Source of the DNA: Pseudomonas sp. Fl4BN1 | Lineage (GTDB): Bacteria; Pseudomonadota; Gammaproteobacteria; Pseudomonadales; Pseudomonadaceae | Direction: 5' to 3' | NCBI RefSeq assembly: GCF_009908285.1 | Contig: NZ_JAAARM010000024.1 | Location: 41,162-105,161 of the forward strand | DNA: 64,000 nucleotides | In this document: piece after piece, positions 52,785 to 62,801 of the stretch | Layout: each line of letters begins with the position of its first letter | Numbering within the stretch: the first letter of the stretch is position 1 | Position numbers and translations under genes: made by a program | Notes under the pieces: generated by a model | Databases searched by the model: none | What the model was told of the DNA's origin: nothing | The model's input: only the letters and a program-made list of their open reading frames with translations

Positions 52785-53867
<1,083 letters not shown>

Positions 53868-54113
53868 GGTGCATTCCTGGCAGTAAAAGCGCGGGTTCAA
53901 TAGTGCACGAAGATATTTAGACTAAATAATTATTAATTAATCTTTATATATTCCATTTGTGAATATGCCTGATCGCTGCTCCTGGCCTGCTGCTGGAGCA
54001 GCAATCGGCCAGCACCCGGCTGTTCGCCGATCAGCAACAGCGTCCTGCGACGAGCCTGCCCGACTTTTGCGAAACCCTTGCCCTGCAAGGCCTGCAGCGA
54101 CTTTTCCGCACCC

Positions 54114-54129
54114 TGGCATGCAATCTGCT
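54114..54129 (+). promoter_or_regulatory. Candidate sigma-54 promoter
   Basis: TGGCATGCAATCTGCT matches the consensus TGGCACG-N4-TTGC(A/T) at 10 of 12 fixed positions, with the required 10 bases between GG and GC. It points toward the sulfonate-binding gene and lies 240 bases from the start of the divergent sfnR gene. Confidence 0.4.
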
Positions 54130-54180
54130 CTCTCCCTGCCAACACCGGCCCCTACGCCGCCGCAACCAATACCGCCCCCT

Positions 54181-54619
54181 GTAGGAGCTGGCTTGCCAGC
54201 GAAGGCGTCCGCAAAGGCAACACAAGATTCAAGGGCCTCTTCGCCGGCAAGCCGGCGCCTACAGGAAACACCGCGACATCCGCCGTAGGAGCTGGCTTGC
54301 CAGCGAAGGCGTCCACAAAGGCAACACAAGACTCAAGGGCCTCTTCGCCGGCAAGCCGGCTCCTACAGAAACACCGCGACATCCGCCGTAGGAGCTGGCT
54401 TGCCAGCGAAGGCGTCCGCAAGGGCAACACAAGATTCAAGGGCCTCTTCGCCGGCAAGCCGGCTCCTACAGAAACACCGCGACATCCGCCGTAGGAGCTG
54501 GCTTGCCAGCGAAGGCGTCCACAAAGGCAACACAAGGCTCAAGGGCCTCTTCGCCGGCAAGCCGGCTCCTACAGAAACACCGCGATATCCGCTGTAGGAG
54601 CTGGCTTGCCAGCGAAGGC
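54181..54619. repeat. Tandem REPIN array with 103-bp period
   Basis: Four full 82-bp REPINs start at 54181, 54285, 54388 and 54491, and a half unit starts at 54594. Period is 103 bases (104 for the first step). The spacers (around ACAGAAACACCGCGACATCC) and the unit middles (GTCCGCAAAGGCAACACAAG type) are almost the same in all copies, so the array grew by tandem duplication of a 103-bp block. Confidence 0.95.
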
Positions 54620-54701
54620 GTCCGCAAAGGCAACACAAGGCCCAAGGGCCCAGGCCGAGACTCGCTCGGGCGATGAAGGCAAACATTTTAGGGAGAGTGC
54701 A

Positions 54702-55775
54702 ATGCAAGCTTTATGGCGCAACACCCTGGCCGCATTGGCCGCACTGCTGATCAGTGGCACCGCCCTGGCCAATCCGGCCCCTGAGTCGGTGAAGATCGCC
54801 ATCGTCGCCTTTACCCAAGGCGGCAAGCCGGTGTTCGGCGGGATCGCCGGGCGGGTCATCGAGGACGGCTGGCTGGAGCAGCAATTGAGCCAGCGCGGCA
54901 TCAAGCTGCAGTGGATCGCCCTGCCCCATGCCGGCGCCGGGCCGCAGATCAACGAAGGCTTCAGCAACAACAGTATCGACTTCGCCGTGCGCGGCGACCT
55001 GCCCTCGGTGATCGCTGGCGCCGGCGGCGTACCCGGCAAGCTGATCGTGCCCGGCGGCAGCGGCAACAATATCTATCTGGTGGTGCCGACGAACTCCACG
55101 GCCAAGAGCATCGAGGACCTCAAGGGCCAGCGCCTGGCCCTGCATCGCGGCCGGCCCTGGGAGTTTGCCTTCAGCAACTTCCTGGCCAGCAAGGGCCTGA
55201 AGCTCGACGACTTCAAGATCGCCAACCTCAACCCCCAGGTCGGCGCGGCGGCGGTGTCCGCCGGCAAGGTCGACGCGACGGTGCTGCTCAGCGAGGCCTA
55301 TGCCCTGGAAGACAAGGGCGTGGGCAAGATCATCTGGTCCACCAAGCAAGGGGCCAATGACTGGCGGCTGATCTCCGACCTGTGGGGCACCGACAGTTTC
55401 ATCGAGCAGCACCCGGAGCTGACCCAACTGCTGGCCACTGCCTGGGTCAAGGCTGCCTGGTGGATTTCCCAGGAGCAGAACCAGGACGCCTATTACCAGC
55501 TGTCCTCCCGGGCCGGCACCGCCGAGAGCGTGCTGCGCCGCGACGACCAGGGCGACCCGGTGGCCTGGAAAGAGCGCTGGGCGCCGAAAAGCGACCAGCA
55601 GCTCAAGGCCCACTACCAGGCACTGAGCACCTACGCCCTGGCCAACCAACTGATCCGCACGCCCTATGACATCGCCCCGGCCCTGGCCACCGGTTTCACC
55701 AACCAGGCCCTGATCGACCTGCACCTGAGCGATTACTGGCCCGCCCTGCGCGGCCAGGTCGCCACCCATCCTTGA
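54702..55775 (+). CDS. ABC substrate-binding protein, aliphatic sulfonate/sulfate-ester type
   Basis: 357 residues from the ATG at 54702, with AGGGAG upstream. A signal peptide ends GTALANP. The mature protein has the SsuA/TauA/AtsR-like fold: GINEGFSNNSIDF-type region (here QINEGFSNNSIDFAVRGDLP), GGSGNNIYLVVP, SIEDLKGQRLALHRGRPWEF and AGKVDATVLLSEAYALEDKG. It should bind a sulfonate or sulfate ester. The SfnR gene upstream supports sulfur-starvation control. No permease or ATPase follows in the window. Confidence 0.85.
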   Translation: MQALWRNTLAALAALLISGTALANPAPESVKIAIVAFTQGGKPVFGGIAGRVIEDGWLEQQLSQRGIKLQWIALPHAGAGPQINEGFSNNSIDFAVRGDLPSVIAGAGGVPGKLIVPGGSGNNIYLVVPTNSTAKSIEDLKGQRLALHRGRPWEFAFSNFLASKGLKLDDFKIANLNPQVGAAAVSAGKVDATVLLSEAYALEDKGVGKIIWSTKQGANDWRLISDLWGTDSFIEQHPELTQLLATAWVKAAWWISQEQNQDAYYQLSSRAGTAESVLRRDDQGDPVAWKERWAPKSDQQLKAHYQALSTYALANQLIRTPYDIAPALATGFTNQALIDLHLSDYWPALRGQVATHP

Positions 55776-55797
55776 ACCCTGAACGCGAGTCTGATTG

Positions 55798-57021
55798 ATG
55801 AAACTGTCCGCAAAATTCACCTTTGGCCTGAGTGTCCTGGCGGTCTCGCTGACGACCATGGCCGGCCCGACCTACGCCCCCAAACCCGATCCGCTGCAGG
55901 GCGACGGCCGGGTCTCGGCTTTCTATACCTGGCAGGAGCCGATCCCCGCCACCCCGGGCAAGCTGCTGCGCAGCGAGCCCCTGGAAGCCACCCTGAGCCT
56001 GCCCAACGCCGCCAGCGCGCAACGGATTCTCTATACCTCCACCGATGGCATCGACGGCAAGACCCCGGTGGTGGTCTCCGGCACCCTGTTCCTGCCCAAG
56101 GGCAAGGCCCCTACCGGCGGCTGGCCGGTGGCTTCCTGGGGCCATGGCACGGTGGGCGTGGCGGATGTCTGCGCACCGTCCTGGCAGGGCCGCTCCTACC
56201 GTGACGTGCAGTACCTGAGCCGCTGGCTGGACGAAGGCTTCGCCATTGTCGCCAGCGACTACCAGGGCCTGGGCGTGCCCGGCGGCCATCCGCTGCTGAA
56301 CAACCGCATGGCTGCCTACGGCATTCTCGACGCCGCCAAAGCCGTGGTCGCCGGGGTGCCCGGGCTGGCCAACAAGGTGCTGATCGTCGGCCAGTCCCAG
56401 GGCGGTGCCGGGGCCTTCGCCTCGGCTGCCTATGCCGCCAGCTACGCCCCGGAGCTGGGGGTCAAGGGCAGCATTGGCACCGGGGTGATCTACACCATCG
56501 GCGCGAAGAACGTCGGCGAGCAGGACCCGAACAAGGTCGACGCCTCCCTGGCCTACGGTTTCTACACCCTGCTGGCCGCCCAGCAGTACGACCCCAGCAT
56601 CAACCCCAAGGACTTCTACACCGACAAGGCCCTGCCGCTGTTCGAACAGGCCCGCACCAGCTGCCTGGCATCCCTGGTCAGCGACGTGGTGGGGGTCGGC
56701 CTGACCCCGGCCAACGCCAAGAAGGACTACCAGGGCAATCAACTGGCGGCCTGGCAGCAGCAGGTGTCCTACCCGACCCTGAAGACCGCGCAGCCGGTGT
56801 TCATCGGCACCGGCGCCGAGGACAAGACCCCGGCCGCCGCCACCCAGGTGGCGCTGATGCAGGACGCCTGCAAGGCCGGCTCGGTGGTCGAGGGCCACCT
56901 GTACAAGGGCCTGGGCCACAGCGAAACGGTCAACGCCTCCCTCAAGGATTCGGTGCCGTTCGCCCACAAGGTGATCAACGATCAGCCCATCACCCCCGTC
57001 TGCAACCCCAGCGTGCAATAA
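55798..57021 (+). CDS. Secreted lipase-like alpha/beta hydrolase
   Basis: 407 residues. A signal peptide ends TTMAGP. It is a secretory-lipase (LIP, PF03583) type fold: TWQEPIPATPGKLLRSEPL near the start, GHGTVGVADVCAPS (oxyanion part), nucleophile serine in IVGQSQGGAGAF (~200), aspartate in GTGAEDKTPA and histidine in YKGLGHSETV. Four or more cysteines suggest disulfides. Placed 22 bases after a sulfonate-type binding protein, it may release a sulfur-containing substrate from an ester outside the cytoplasm; this is inference. Confidence 0.82.
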   Translation: MKLSAKFTFGLSVLAVSLTTMAGPTYAPKPDPLQGDGRVSAFYTWQEPIPATPGKLLRSEPLEATLSLPNAASAQRILYTSTDGIDGKTPVVVSGTLFLPKGKAPTGGWPVASWGHGTVGVADVCAPSWQGRSYRDVQYLSRWLDEGFAIVASDYQGLGVPGGHPLLNNRMAAYGILDAAKAVVAGVPGLANKVLIVGQSQGGAGAFASAAYAASYAPELGVKGSIGTGVIYTIGAKNVGEQDPNKVDASLAYGFYTLLAAQQYDPSINPKDFYTDKALPLFEQARTSCLASLVSDVVGVGLTPANAKKDYQGNQLAAWQQQVSYPTLKTAQPVFIGTGAEDKTPAAATQVALMQDACKAGSVVEGHLYKGLGHSETVNASLKDSVPFAHKVINDQPITPVCNPSVQ

Positions 57022-57036
57022 CCCGGAGCCCCATCC

Positions 57037-58245
57037 ATGAGCATTGAATTCTTCACCCGCCTGCCGTTGCACGGCGAGACCCAGTTTCTTCCCGGCGACC
57101 CACGCAACCGCGGCGACTGGCACCGTGGCGGCCCCAGCACCGGCGCCGTCTCAGGCTTCAGCGTCGGCGACCACTTCACCTACATCGACTACCTCGGGCA
57201 GATTGCCAAGGCCGCGGAAATCAACGGTTTCGGCGGCGCGCTGATGGTCAACGCACCGTCCGGCGAAGAGCCCTGGACCGTCTGCTCGCTGCTGGCCCGG
57301 GAAACCCGCAGCCTGAAGTTCGTCACCGCTTTCCAGCCCTACCACTACACGCCCTGGGTCGCGGTGCAGCAGGCCGCCACCTACCAGCGCGCCACCGGCA
57401 ACCGCCTGGTGTGGAACATCATCAATGGCGGCTCGGACGCGATTCAGCGCCAGGTCGGCGACTTCAGCGACCACGATGAGCGCTATGCCCGTGCCAGCGA
57501 GTTCATGGACCTGGTCAAGGGCTACTGGCACAACGAGAACTTTCACTACCAGGGGCGCTTCTACCGCGCCGAAGGCGGTGGCCTGCGCGGGCCCCTGAAA
57601 AAGGCCGAACTGCCGCTGATCTGCACCGCCGGCTCGTCGATTGCGGCCCGGGAGTTCGCCGCCAAACATGCCGATTTCTACCTGATGCGCGCCGAACACC
57701 CGGACGAGATCGCCGCGCTGATCGCCGACATCCGTGAGCGGGCCTTGCAGTACGGGCGCAGCGACATCCGCTTCGGCCTGTCGATCGACGTCATCACCCG
57801 GGAAACCGAAGAACTGGCGCGCACCGAGGCCAAGCGCTTCTTCGACGAAGGCATCGCCAAGGGCGCGGTCAAGGCCGTGGCCGCCCATGCCGGGCTGCGC
57901 ACCGCGCGCAAGCTCAGCTACGAGAACGGCTTCGCGCAGAAGAACGAGACCCAGGGCTTCGACGACTTCTTCATCCACCCCAATGTCTGGACCGGTTTTG
58001 GCTACATCGGCATTCCCCCGGGCTGCGCCCTGGTGGGCAGCTACGAAAACGTCGTGGCGCGCATTCGCGAGTACCACGCCATCGGCATCGATCTGTTCTT
58101 CCTCGCCGGCTACCCGCACCTGGAAGAGGCCTACCGCCTGGGCGAGCACATCCTGCCGCACTTTCGCGGCGAACGCGCCGCCCTGAGCCGCCAACCGCAA
58201 GCGCCGCTGGAGCTGCGCAGCGCCAACGGCCCGGCCGGAGCCTGA
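57037..58245 (+). CDS. LLM-class flavin-dependent monooxygenase (SsuD-like)
   Basis: 402 residues. The luciferase-like barrel is visible: FFTRLPLHGETQFLP, TYIDYLGQIAKAAEINGFGG, FVTAFQPYHYTPWVAVQQAA, NRLVWNIINGGSDAIQRQ and the flavin-binding STAGSSIAAREFAA-type region (ICTAGSSIAAREFA). Closest in pattern to alkanesulfonate monooxygenase SsuD and SfnG-like enzymes, which use reduced FMN from a separate reductase to free sulfite. It is 15 bases after the lipase gene and four before the next one. Confidence 0.88.
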   Translation: MSIEFFTRLPLHGETQFLPGDPRNRGDWHRGGPSTGAVSGFSVGDHFTYIDYLGQIAKAAEINGFGGALMVNAPSGEEPWTVCSLLARETRSLKFVTAFQPYHYTPWVAVQQAATYQRATGNRLVWNIINGGSDAIQRQVGDFSDHDERYARASEFMDLVKGYWHNENFHYQGRFYRAEGGGLRGPLKKAELPLICTAGSSIAAREFAAKHADFYLMRAEHPDEIAALIADIRERALQYGRSDIRFGLSIDVITRETEELARTEAKRFFDEGIAKGAVKAVAAHAGLRTARKLSYENGFAQKNETQGFDDFFIHPNVWTGFGYIGIPPGCALVGSYENVVARIREYHAIGIDLFFLAGYPHLEEAYRLGEHILPHFRGERAALSRQPQAPLELRSANGPAGA

Positions 58246-58249
58246 TGCC

Positions 58250-59839
58250 ATGAGCCAGGACCCCTACGGTTTCAGCCGTCGCAGCTTTTTGAGTCACAGT
58301 GCCTTGTTCGGTGGCGGCCTGCTGCTGGGCAGCGGCCTGCTGGCCGGCTGCGGTGCCGAAAGCTCCAGCGGCACAGGCAGCGTGGCCGCCGCCAGCAACT
58401 CGCCGCGCTACGGCGGTCGCCTGCGCCTGGGCATCCTCGATGGCAACCAGAGCGGCAACCTGGACGCCCACAAACCCATCGGCAGCGGCATCGTCCGCGG
58501 CTTTGCGCTGTACAGCAAACTCTGGGAATGGGACGAACAGATGCAACCGCGCCTGGCCCTGGCGGAGTTTGCCGAACCCAATGCCGATGCCAGCAGCTGG
58601 ACCCTTCGCCTGCGCCAGGGCCTGGAATTCCACCACGGCAAGAGCATCGATGCCGACGACCTGATCTTCTCCATCCGCCGCCTCACCGACCCGCAACTGG
58701 CCTCGCCCTACGCGGCGCTGCTGCACTGGGTCGACCGCGACAACCTGGTGAAGCTCGACGACCGCACCGTGCGCCTGAGCTTTCGCCAGGGCCGCAGCTA
58801 CATGCCCCTGGCGGAAACCTGGGTCAACTTCGGCGGCATAGTGCCGGTGGACTACCACCCGGTGACCAACCCGGTGGGCGCCGGCCCCTACAAGCTGAAA
58901 AGCTTCACCCCGGGCCAGCGCTCGCTGTTCACCCGTTTCGACAACTACTACAAGGACGGCCAGCCCTACGCCGACGAGCTGGAGATCATCGACTTCAAGG
59001 ACCAGGTCGCGCGCCTGGCGGCCCTGCGTTCCGGGCAGATCGACATGGCCAACGTGATGCCCACCGAACAGCTGCAGGTGCTGCAACGGGACCCACGGGT
59101 ACGGCTGCTGAAATCGGTGACCGGCAACTGGCTGTCCTTCGACATGAACCTGGACAAGCCACCGTTCAACGACCCAAGGGTGCGTGAGGCCTTCCGCCTG
59201 CTGGCCGACCGCGAGGAACTGGTGCGCCGCGCCCTCAATGGCCAGGGCCGGGTGGCCAACGACCTCTATGCCCCCAGCGACCCGACCTTCAACCACGGCC
59301 TGGGCCCGCGCCCCCACGACCCGCAGCGCGCGGCGCAACTGCTCAAGGACGCTGGGCAAGAGAACCTGGAGCTGGAACTGGTGACCACCCCCGGGCCGGG
59401 CCTGACCTCGGCCCTGGTGCTGGCGGAACAGGCCAAGCGCATTGGCGTGACCCTCAAGGTTCGCCAGGTGGACCTGGCGACCTTCCAGGGCCCGCAGCGC
59501 GACGACTGGACCCTGAGCACCGGCGGCAGCATCGGTGCGCCGTTCCTGGCCAGCGCCATCCACACCGACGCGCCGTTTGCCGTGTCCAACAAGACCCACT
59601 TCAACGACCCGCAGTTCGCCGAAGTGTTTCTTGCCGCCATGGCCCAGCCCGACCTGCAACGGCGCACGGCCCTGGTGCACCAGGCGCAGCAGATCCAGTA
59701 CGAGCGTGGCGGCCTGCTGATCTGGGGCTATGCCGACCTGCTGGACAGCGTCTCCACCCGCGTCGGCGGTGCCCACGAAGAACAATCGCTGTTCAGCACC
59801 TGGCGTTTCGAAAGGTTGTGGCTCAACGACAGCGCCTGA
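58250..59839 (+). CDS. Tat-exported lipoprotein, family 5 extracellular solute-binding protein
   Basis: 529 residues. A twin-arginine signal (FSRRSFLSHSALFGGG) leads to a lipobox (GLLAGCG). The mature part is a dipeptide/nickel-type binding protein: GGRLRLGILDGNQSGNLDAH, LRQGLEFHHGKSIDADDLIF, PVGAGPYKLKSFTPGQRS, VREAFRLLADREELVRRALN. The family normally works with two permeases and two ATPases, which do not follow in the window. In this context it may bind a larger organosulfur compound. Confidence 0.88.
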   Translation: MSQDPYGFSRRSFLSHSALFGGGLLLGSGLLAGCGAESSSGTGSVAAASNSPRYGGRLRLGILDGNQSGNLDAHKPIGSGIVRGFALYSKLWEWDEQMQPRLALAEFAEPNADASSWTLRLRQGLEFHHGKSIDADDLIFSIRRLTDPQLASPYAALLHWVDRDNLVKLDDRTVRLSFRQGRSYMPLAETWVNFGGIVPVDYHPVTNPVGAGPYKLKSFTPGQRSLFTRFDNYYKDGQPYADELEIIDFKDQVARLAALRSGQIDMANVMPTEQLQVLQRDPRVRLLKSVTGNWLSFDMNLDKPPFNDPRVREAFRLLADREELVRRALNGQGRVANDLYAPSDPTFNHGLGPRPHDPQRAAQLLKDAGQENLELELVTTPGPGLTSALVLAEQAKRIGVTLKVRQVDLATFQGPQRDDWTLSTGGSIGAPFLASAIHTDAPFAVSNKTHFNDPQFAEVFLAAMAQPDLQRRTALVHQAQQIQYERGGLLIWGYADLLDSVSTRVGGAHEEQSLFSTWRFERLWLNDSA

Positions 59840-59843
59840 CCCC

Positions 59844-60146
59844 GTAGGAGCTGGCTTGCCAGCGAAGGCGTCCACAAGAGCACCGCGAGCCTCAAGGCCC
59901 TCTTCGCCGGCAAGCCGGCTCCTACAAGGAACCACCGCAACCGCCACACAACCCGTAGGAGCTGGCTTGCCAGCGAAGGCGCCCGCAAGAGCACCGCCAA
60001 CCTCAAGGTCCTCTTCGCCGGCAAGCCGGCTCCTACAAGGAACCACCGCACCACCACACAACCCGTAGGAGCTGGCTTGCCAGCGAAGGCGACCGCAAGA
60101 GCACCGCGAGCCTCAAGGTCCTCTTCGCCGGCAAGCCGGCTCCTGC
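59844..60146. repeat. Tandem REPIN array with about 110-bp period
   Basis: Three 82-bp REPINs at 59844-59925, 59955-60036 and 60065-60146, with near-identical spacers (AAGGAACCACCGCAACCGCC type). The last copy has one changed base in its end (TCCTGC). They fill most of the 344-base gap before the TonB receptor gene. Confidence 0.95.
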
Positions 60147-60183
60147 AGAACACCCATGCGATTCAACATGAGGCTCATGTGCC

Positions 60184-62763
60184 ATGCCCTCCAACGCCTT
60201 CGCTCGCCCCGCATTCGGCCCGGCTCTGGCCGTAGTGATGCTTTCACCCCTGGCATCGCCGCTGTGCGCCGCCGATACCCAGCTGCAAACCGTCACCGTC
60301 CAGGCCAGCAGCCAGCCCGACGACGATGCCCTGCCCACCCGGCCAGCAACCTCGGTGTACGGCGGCACCGAGACCAAAATCATCGACACCCCGCGCTCGG
60401 TGACCCAGATCAACGCCGAACAACTGGCCAACGACCCGATCCGCAGCGCCGACGACCTGGTCAAGTACGCCCCGGGCATCACCCGCGGTGGCGGGCAAAA
60501 CGCCGGTATCGCCCCGCAGTTCCGCGCCCAGGGCTCGGAGGTATTCCAGGACGGCCAGCGCGCCTACGGCGTGCGCCATCCGGCCAACTTCAACGCCTAC
60601 GAGGGGGCGGACATCGTCGCCGGCCCCTCCTCGGTGACCTACGGTTCGGTGTCCGGCAGCGGTGGCTACGTCAACTACCTGAGCAAGAAGCCCAACTTCA
60701 GCGCATTCAAGACCCGTCTCAGCGGCGAGTTCGGCGCCTGGGTGCCAAACGGCCAGTCCCGGGATTCCAGCAAGTTCAGCATCGACAACACCGGCCCCCT
60801 GAGCGATCAGCTGGCCTACCGGGTGAGCATCAGCAAACAGCGCCAGCAGGACTACTACGACAACGTCGACAACAATTTCGACGCCTTCTACGGAGCCCTG
60901 GCCTGGCGCAACGACAACCTGCGGGTGGACTGGAACGCCAGCTACGACAACTACTACGACTACAACATCACCCACGGCTGGAACCGCGCCACCCAGCAAC
61001 TGGTGGACAGCGGCAAGTACTACGCCGGGCGCGCCACGCCGATCATCCAGAATGGCAACAGCCTGTGGTCGCCGGTGCTGGCCTCGGGCGCGGCCAATGC
61101 CCCGACCCTGGGCTGGGTGCAGCGCCAGCGCAACGCCCAGGGCCAGTACAGCGTGGTCGATGGCAGCTTCCAGGCGGCCTCGCCCAACACCCAGGCCAGC
61201 CCCGGCACCCTGCGTGGCTGGGTGTATGACCCGAGCCTGGCGGGCAACGGCCTGAGTTCCCTGTCGCCCCAGGCCGGGCAGCGCCGCGAAGACCAGAACA
61301 GCTCGCGGCGCTTCACCACCCAGCTGCGGGTCGAAGCCGATCTGTCACCGACCATCACCCTGGCCAACAGCACCTTCTACCAGCGCTCCAGGGACCTGAC
61401 CGACGCCGTCGGCGCCTTCCAGGTGCAGTCCAGGGACAACCTGCTGGACAACCGTTTCGAGTTCCGCTCAGGCAATGAAACCCGGCTCGGCAACCTGACC
61501 CTGCGGGACGACAGCAACAGCGGGCTGATCTACCGCCGCGAGTTCAACCAGTCGATCGCTGCCAACAACCACTTCGGCTCCACCATCAACGCCTACGACC
61601 TGACCCAGGACCCTTCCGGCAAGAACCCCGGCGACCTGCTGGGGCTCACCGGCAGCAACCCCGCCGGCGGCAACGGCGCCTGGATCGGCCAGCCCGGGGT
61701 GCCCCAGTACTCCAACTATTACGGCTGGCTCAACCTGGCGGCCATGTACCCCGCCGGCCACGGCCTGTACGCCGAATCCCTGGCGCCCTACACCGCCGAA
61801 AGCACCTGGACCACCAAGACCCTGTTCAGCCAGCACAACCTGCGCCTGGGCGACCGGGTGGGGCTGAACATCGGCGCCAGCCGCAGCTGGATCGACGCCG
61901 AGATCGACAACCCCTTCGTCCTCAAAGGGGGCAACGACCGGCGCGACAGCCACAACTACCGGCTGTTCGCCTTCCAGATCAGCCCCTACGTCAAACCCAC
62001 CGAAAACAGCACCCTGTACTACACCTTCGACCGCTCCCTGGCGGTCAACACCGGGTTCTTCTCCAACGGCCTGGGCTGGGGCAGCGGCAGTGGCGCCAAC
62101 CAGCTCAACCCCCTGGCCTTCCAGAGCCTCAGCGTGCTGCATGAACTGGGGCTGAAGGTCGAAGCCATCCCTGACCAGCTGTTCATGACCCTGGCCACCT
62201 TCAAGCAGGCCCGGGACCAGTCCCCGGACAGCAACAACAACATCGCCCGGCTGATCATCAAGGGCACCGAGGCCACCCTGCGCTACCAGCCAGACCCGCA
62301 CCTGCGCAGCGGCCTGAACCTGTCCAGACTCAGCGCCTACAACGAATTCACCTCCCAGGCCGGCTTCGCTTCCGCCGGGTTCATCGCCGACAACGGTACG
62401 GTTTTCGGTGACAACAACAGCCTCAACCGGCGCCCGTCCGGCCGCTTCGACGCGGTGCAGATTCCCGAATACACCGCCAGCGGCTACCTCGACTACCGCT
62501 TCGACTCGGGCTTTGGCGCCGAACTCTCCGGCTGGTGGACCAGCAGCTGGTACCTGAACCTGAGCAAGACGGTGAAGATCCCCGACGAATACAACCTCGA
62601 CCTGGCCCTCTACTACCGCCAGCCCCAGTGGAGCAGCACCTTGCGCGTGCTCAACCTGACCAACGAGCTGAACTTCGTCAGCGGCCTGGCCGCCTCCACC
62701 AACACCTTCCTGCAGCCGATGCCCGGACGCACCGTGCTGGCCCAGGTGGATTACCGCTTCTAA
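60184..62763 (+). CDS. TonB-dependent outer-membrane receptor
   Basis: 859 residues from the ATG at 60184, with GAGG upstream. Signal peptide ending SPLCAAD. A TonB-box-like LQTVTVQAS is followed by the plug domain (PRSVTQINAEQLANDPIRSA, VKYAPGITRGGGQNAGIAPQ) and a 22-strand barrel ending VLAQVDYRF. Sequence type is that of siderophore (FhuA-like) receptors, but the neighbours are sulfur-scavenging genes. Sulfate-starvation-induced TonB receptors for sulfate esters are known in Pseudomonas. I favour an organosulfur ligand. Confidence 0.9.
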   Translation: MPSNAFARPAFGPALAVVMLSPLASPLCAADTQLQTVTVQASSQPDDDALPTRPATSVYGGTETKIIDTPRSVTQINAEQLANDPIRSADDLVKYAPGITRGGGQNAGIAPQFRAQGSEVFQDGQRAYGVRHPANFNAYEGADIVAGPSSVTYGSVSGSGGYVNYLSKKPNFSAFKTRLSGEFGAWVPNGQSRDSSKFSIDNTGPLSDQLAYRVSISKQRQQDYYDNVDNNFDAFYGALAWRNDNLRVDWNASYDNYYDYNITHGWNRATQQLVDSGKYYAGRATPIIQNGNSLWSPVLASGAANAPTLGWVQRQRNAQGQYSVVDGSFQAASPNTQASPGTLRGWVYDPSLAGNGLSSLSPQAGQRREDQNSSRRFTTQLRVEADLSPTITLANSTFYQRSRDLTDAVGAFQVQSRDNLLDNRFEFRSGNETRLGNLTLRDDSNSGLIYRREFNQSIAANNHFGSTINAYDLTQDPSGKNPGDLLGLTGSNPAGGNGAWIGQPGVPQYSNYYGWLNLAAMYPAGHGLYAESLAPYTAESTWTTKTLFSQHNLRLGDRVGLNIGASRSWIDAEIDNPFVLKGGNDRRDSHNYRLFAFQISPYVKPTENSTLYYTFDRSLAVNTGFFSNGLGWGSGSGANQLNPLAFQSLSVLHELGLKVEAIPDQLFMTLATFKQARDQSPDSNNNIARLIIKGTEATLRYQPDPHLRSGLNLSRLSAYNEFTSQAGFASAGFIADNGTVFGDNNSLNRRPSGRFDAVQIPEYTASGYLDYRFDSGFGAELSGWWTSSWYLNLSKTVKIPDEYNLDLALYYRQPQWSSTLRVLNLTNELNFVSGLAASTNTFLQPMPGRTVLAQVDYRF

Positions 62764-62801
62764 CCCCTTTTCGCACACGCTGCCCCGAGGAAACGCCCCC
62801 T

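Larger units (their letters stand above)
53868..54701. other. Intergenic region between sfnR and the sulfonate-binding gene
   Basis: 834 bases. The first ~90 are AT-rich and should hold the sfnR promoter. From 53950 to 54180 short open frames occur on both strands without start signals; these might be gene remains. A sigma-54-like element (54114-54129) and the REPIN array (54181-54619) follow. The end of the region has AGGGAG before the next ATG. Confidence 0.6.

Noticed and set aside
53933..54145. A 70-codon minus-strand frame in the sfnR upstream region
   Set aside because: No ribosome binding site and the plus strand reads equally well; it could be a remnant but cannot be supported as a gene.
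54181..54206. Sigma-54-like GG/GC pattern inside the REP sequence
   Set aside because: GG and GC are separated by 9 bases instead of the required 10, and the pattern is part of every REP.
54181..54619. Regular repeats that could be taken for a CRISPR array
   Set aside because: The repeated part is an 82-bp inverted pair of REP sequences, the spacers are nearly identical rather than unique, and no cas genes are near.
57971..60061. A 696-codon open frame on the minus strand
   Set aside because: It lies antisense to well-supported LLM and binding-protein genes and runs through REPINs; such frames are common in GC-rich genes.
60184..62763. Calling the TonB receptor a siderophore receptor with a named ligand
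   Set aside because: No siderophore or iron-regulatory genes are near, no Fur box was recognised upstream, and the neighbours point to sulfur.
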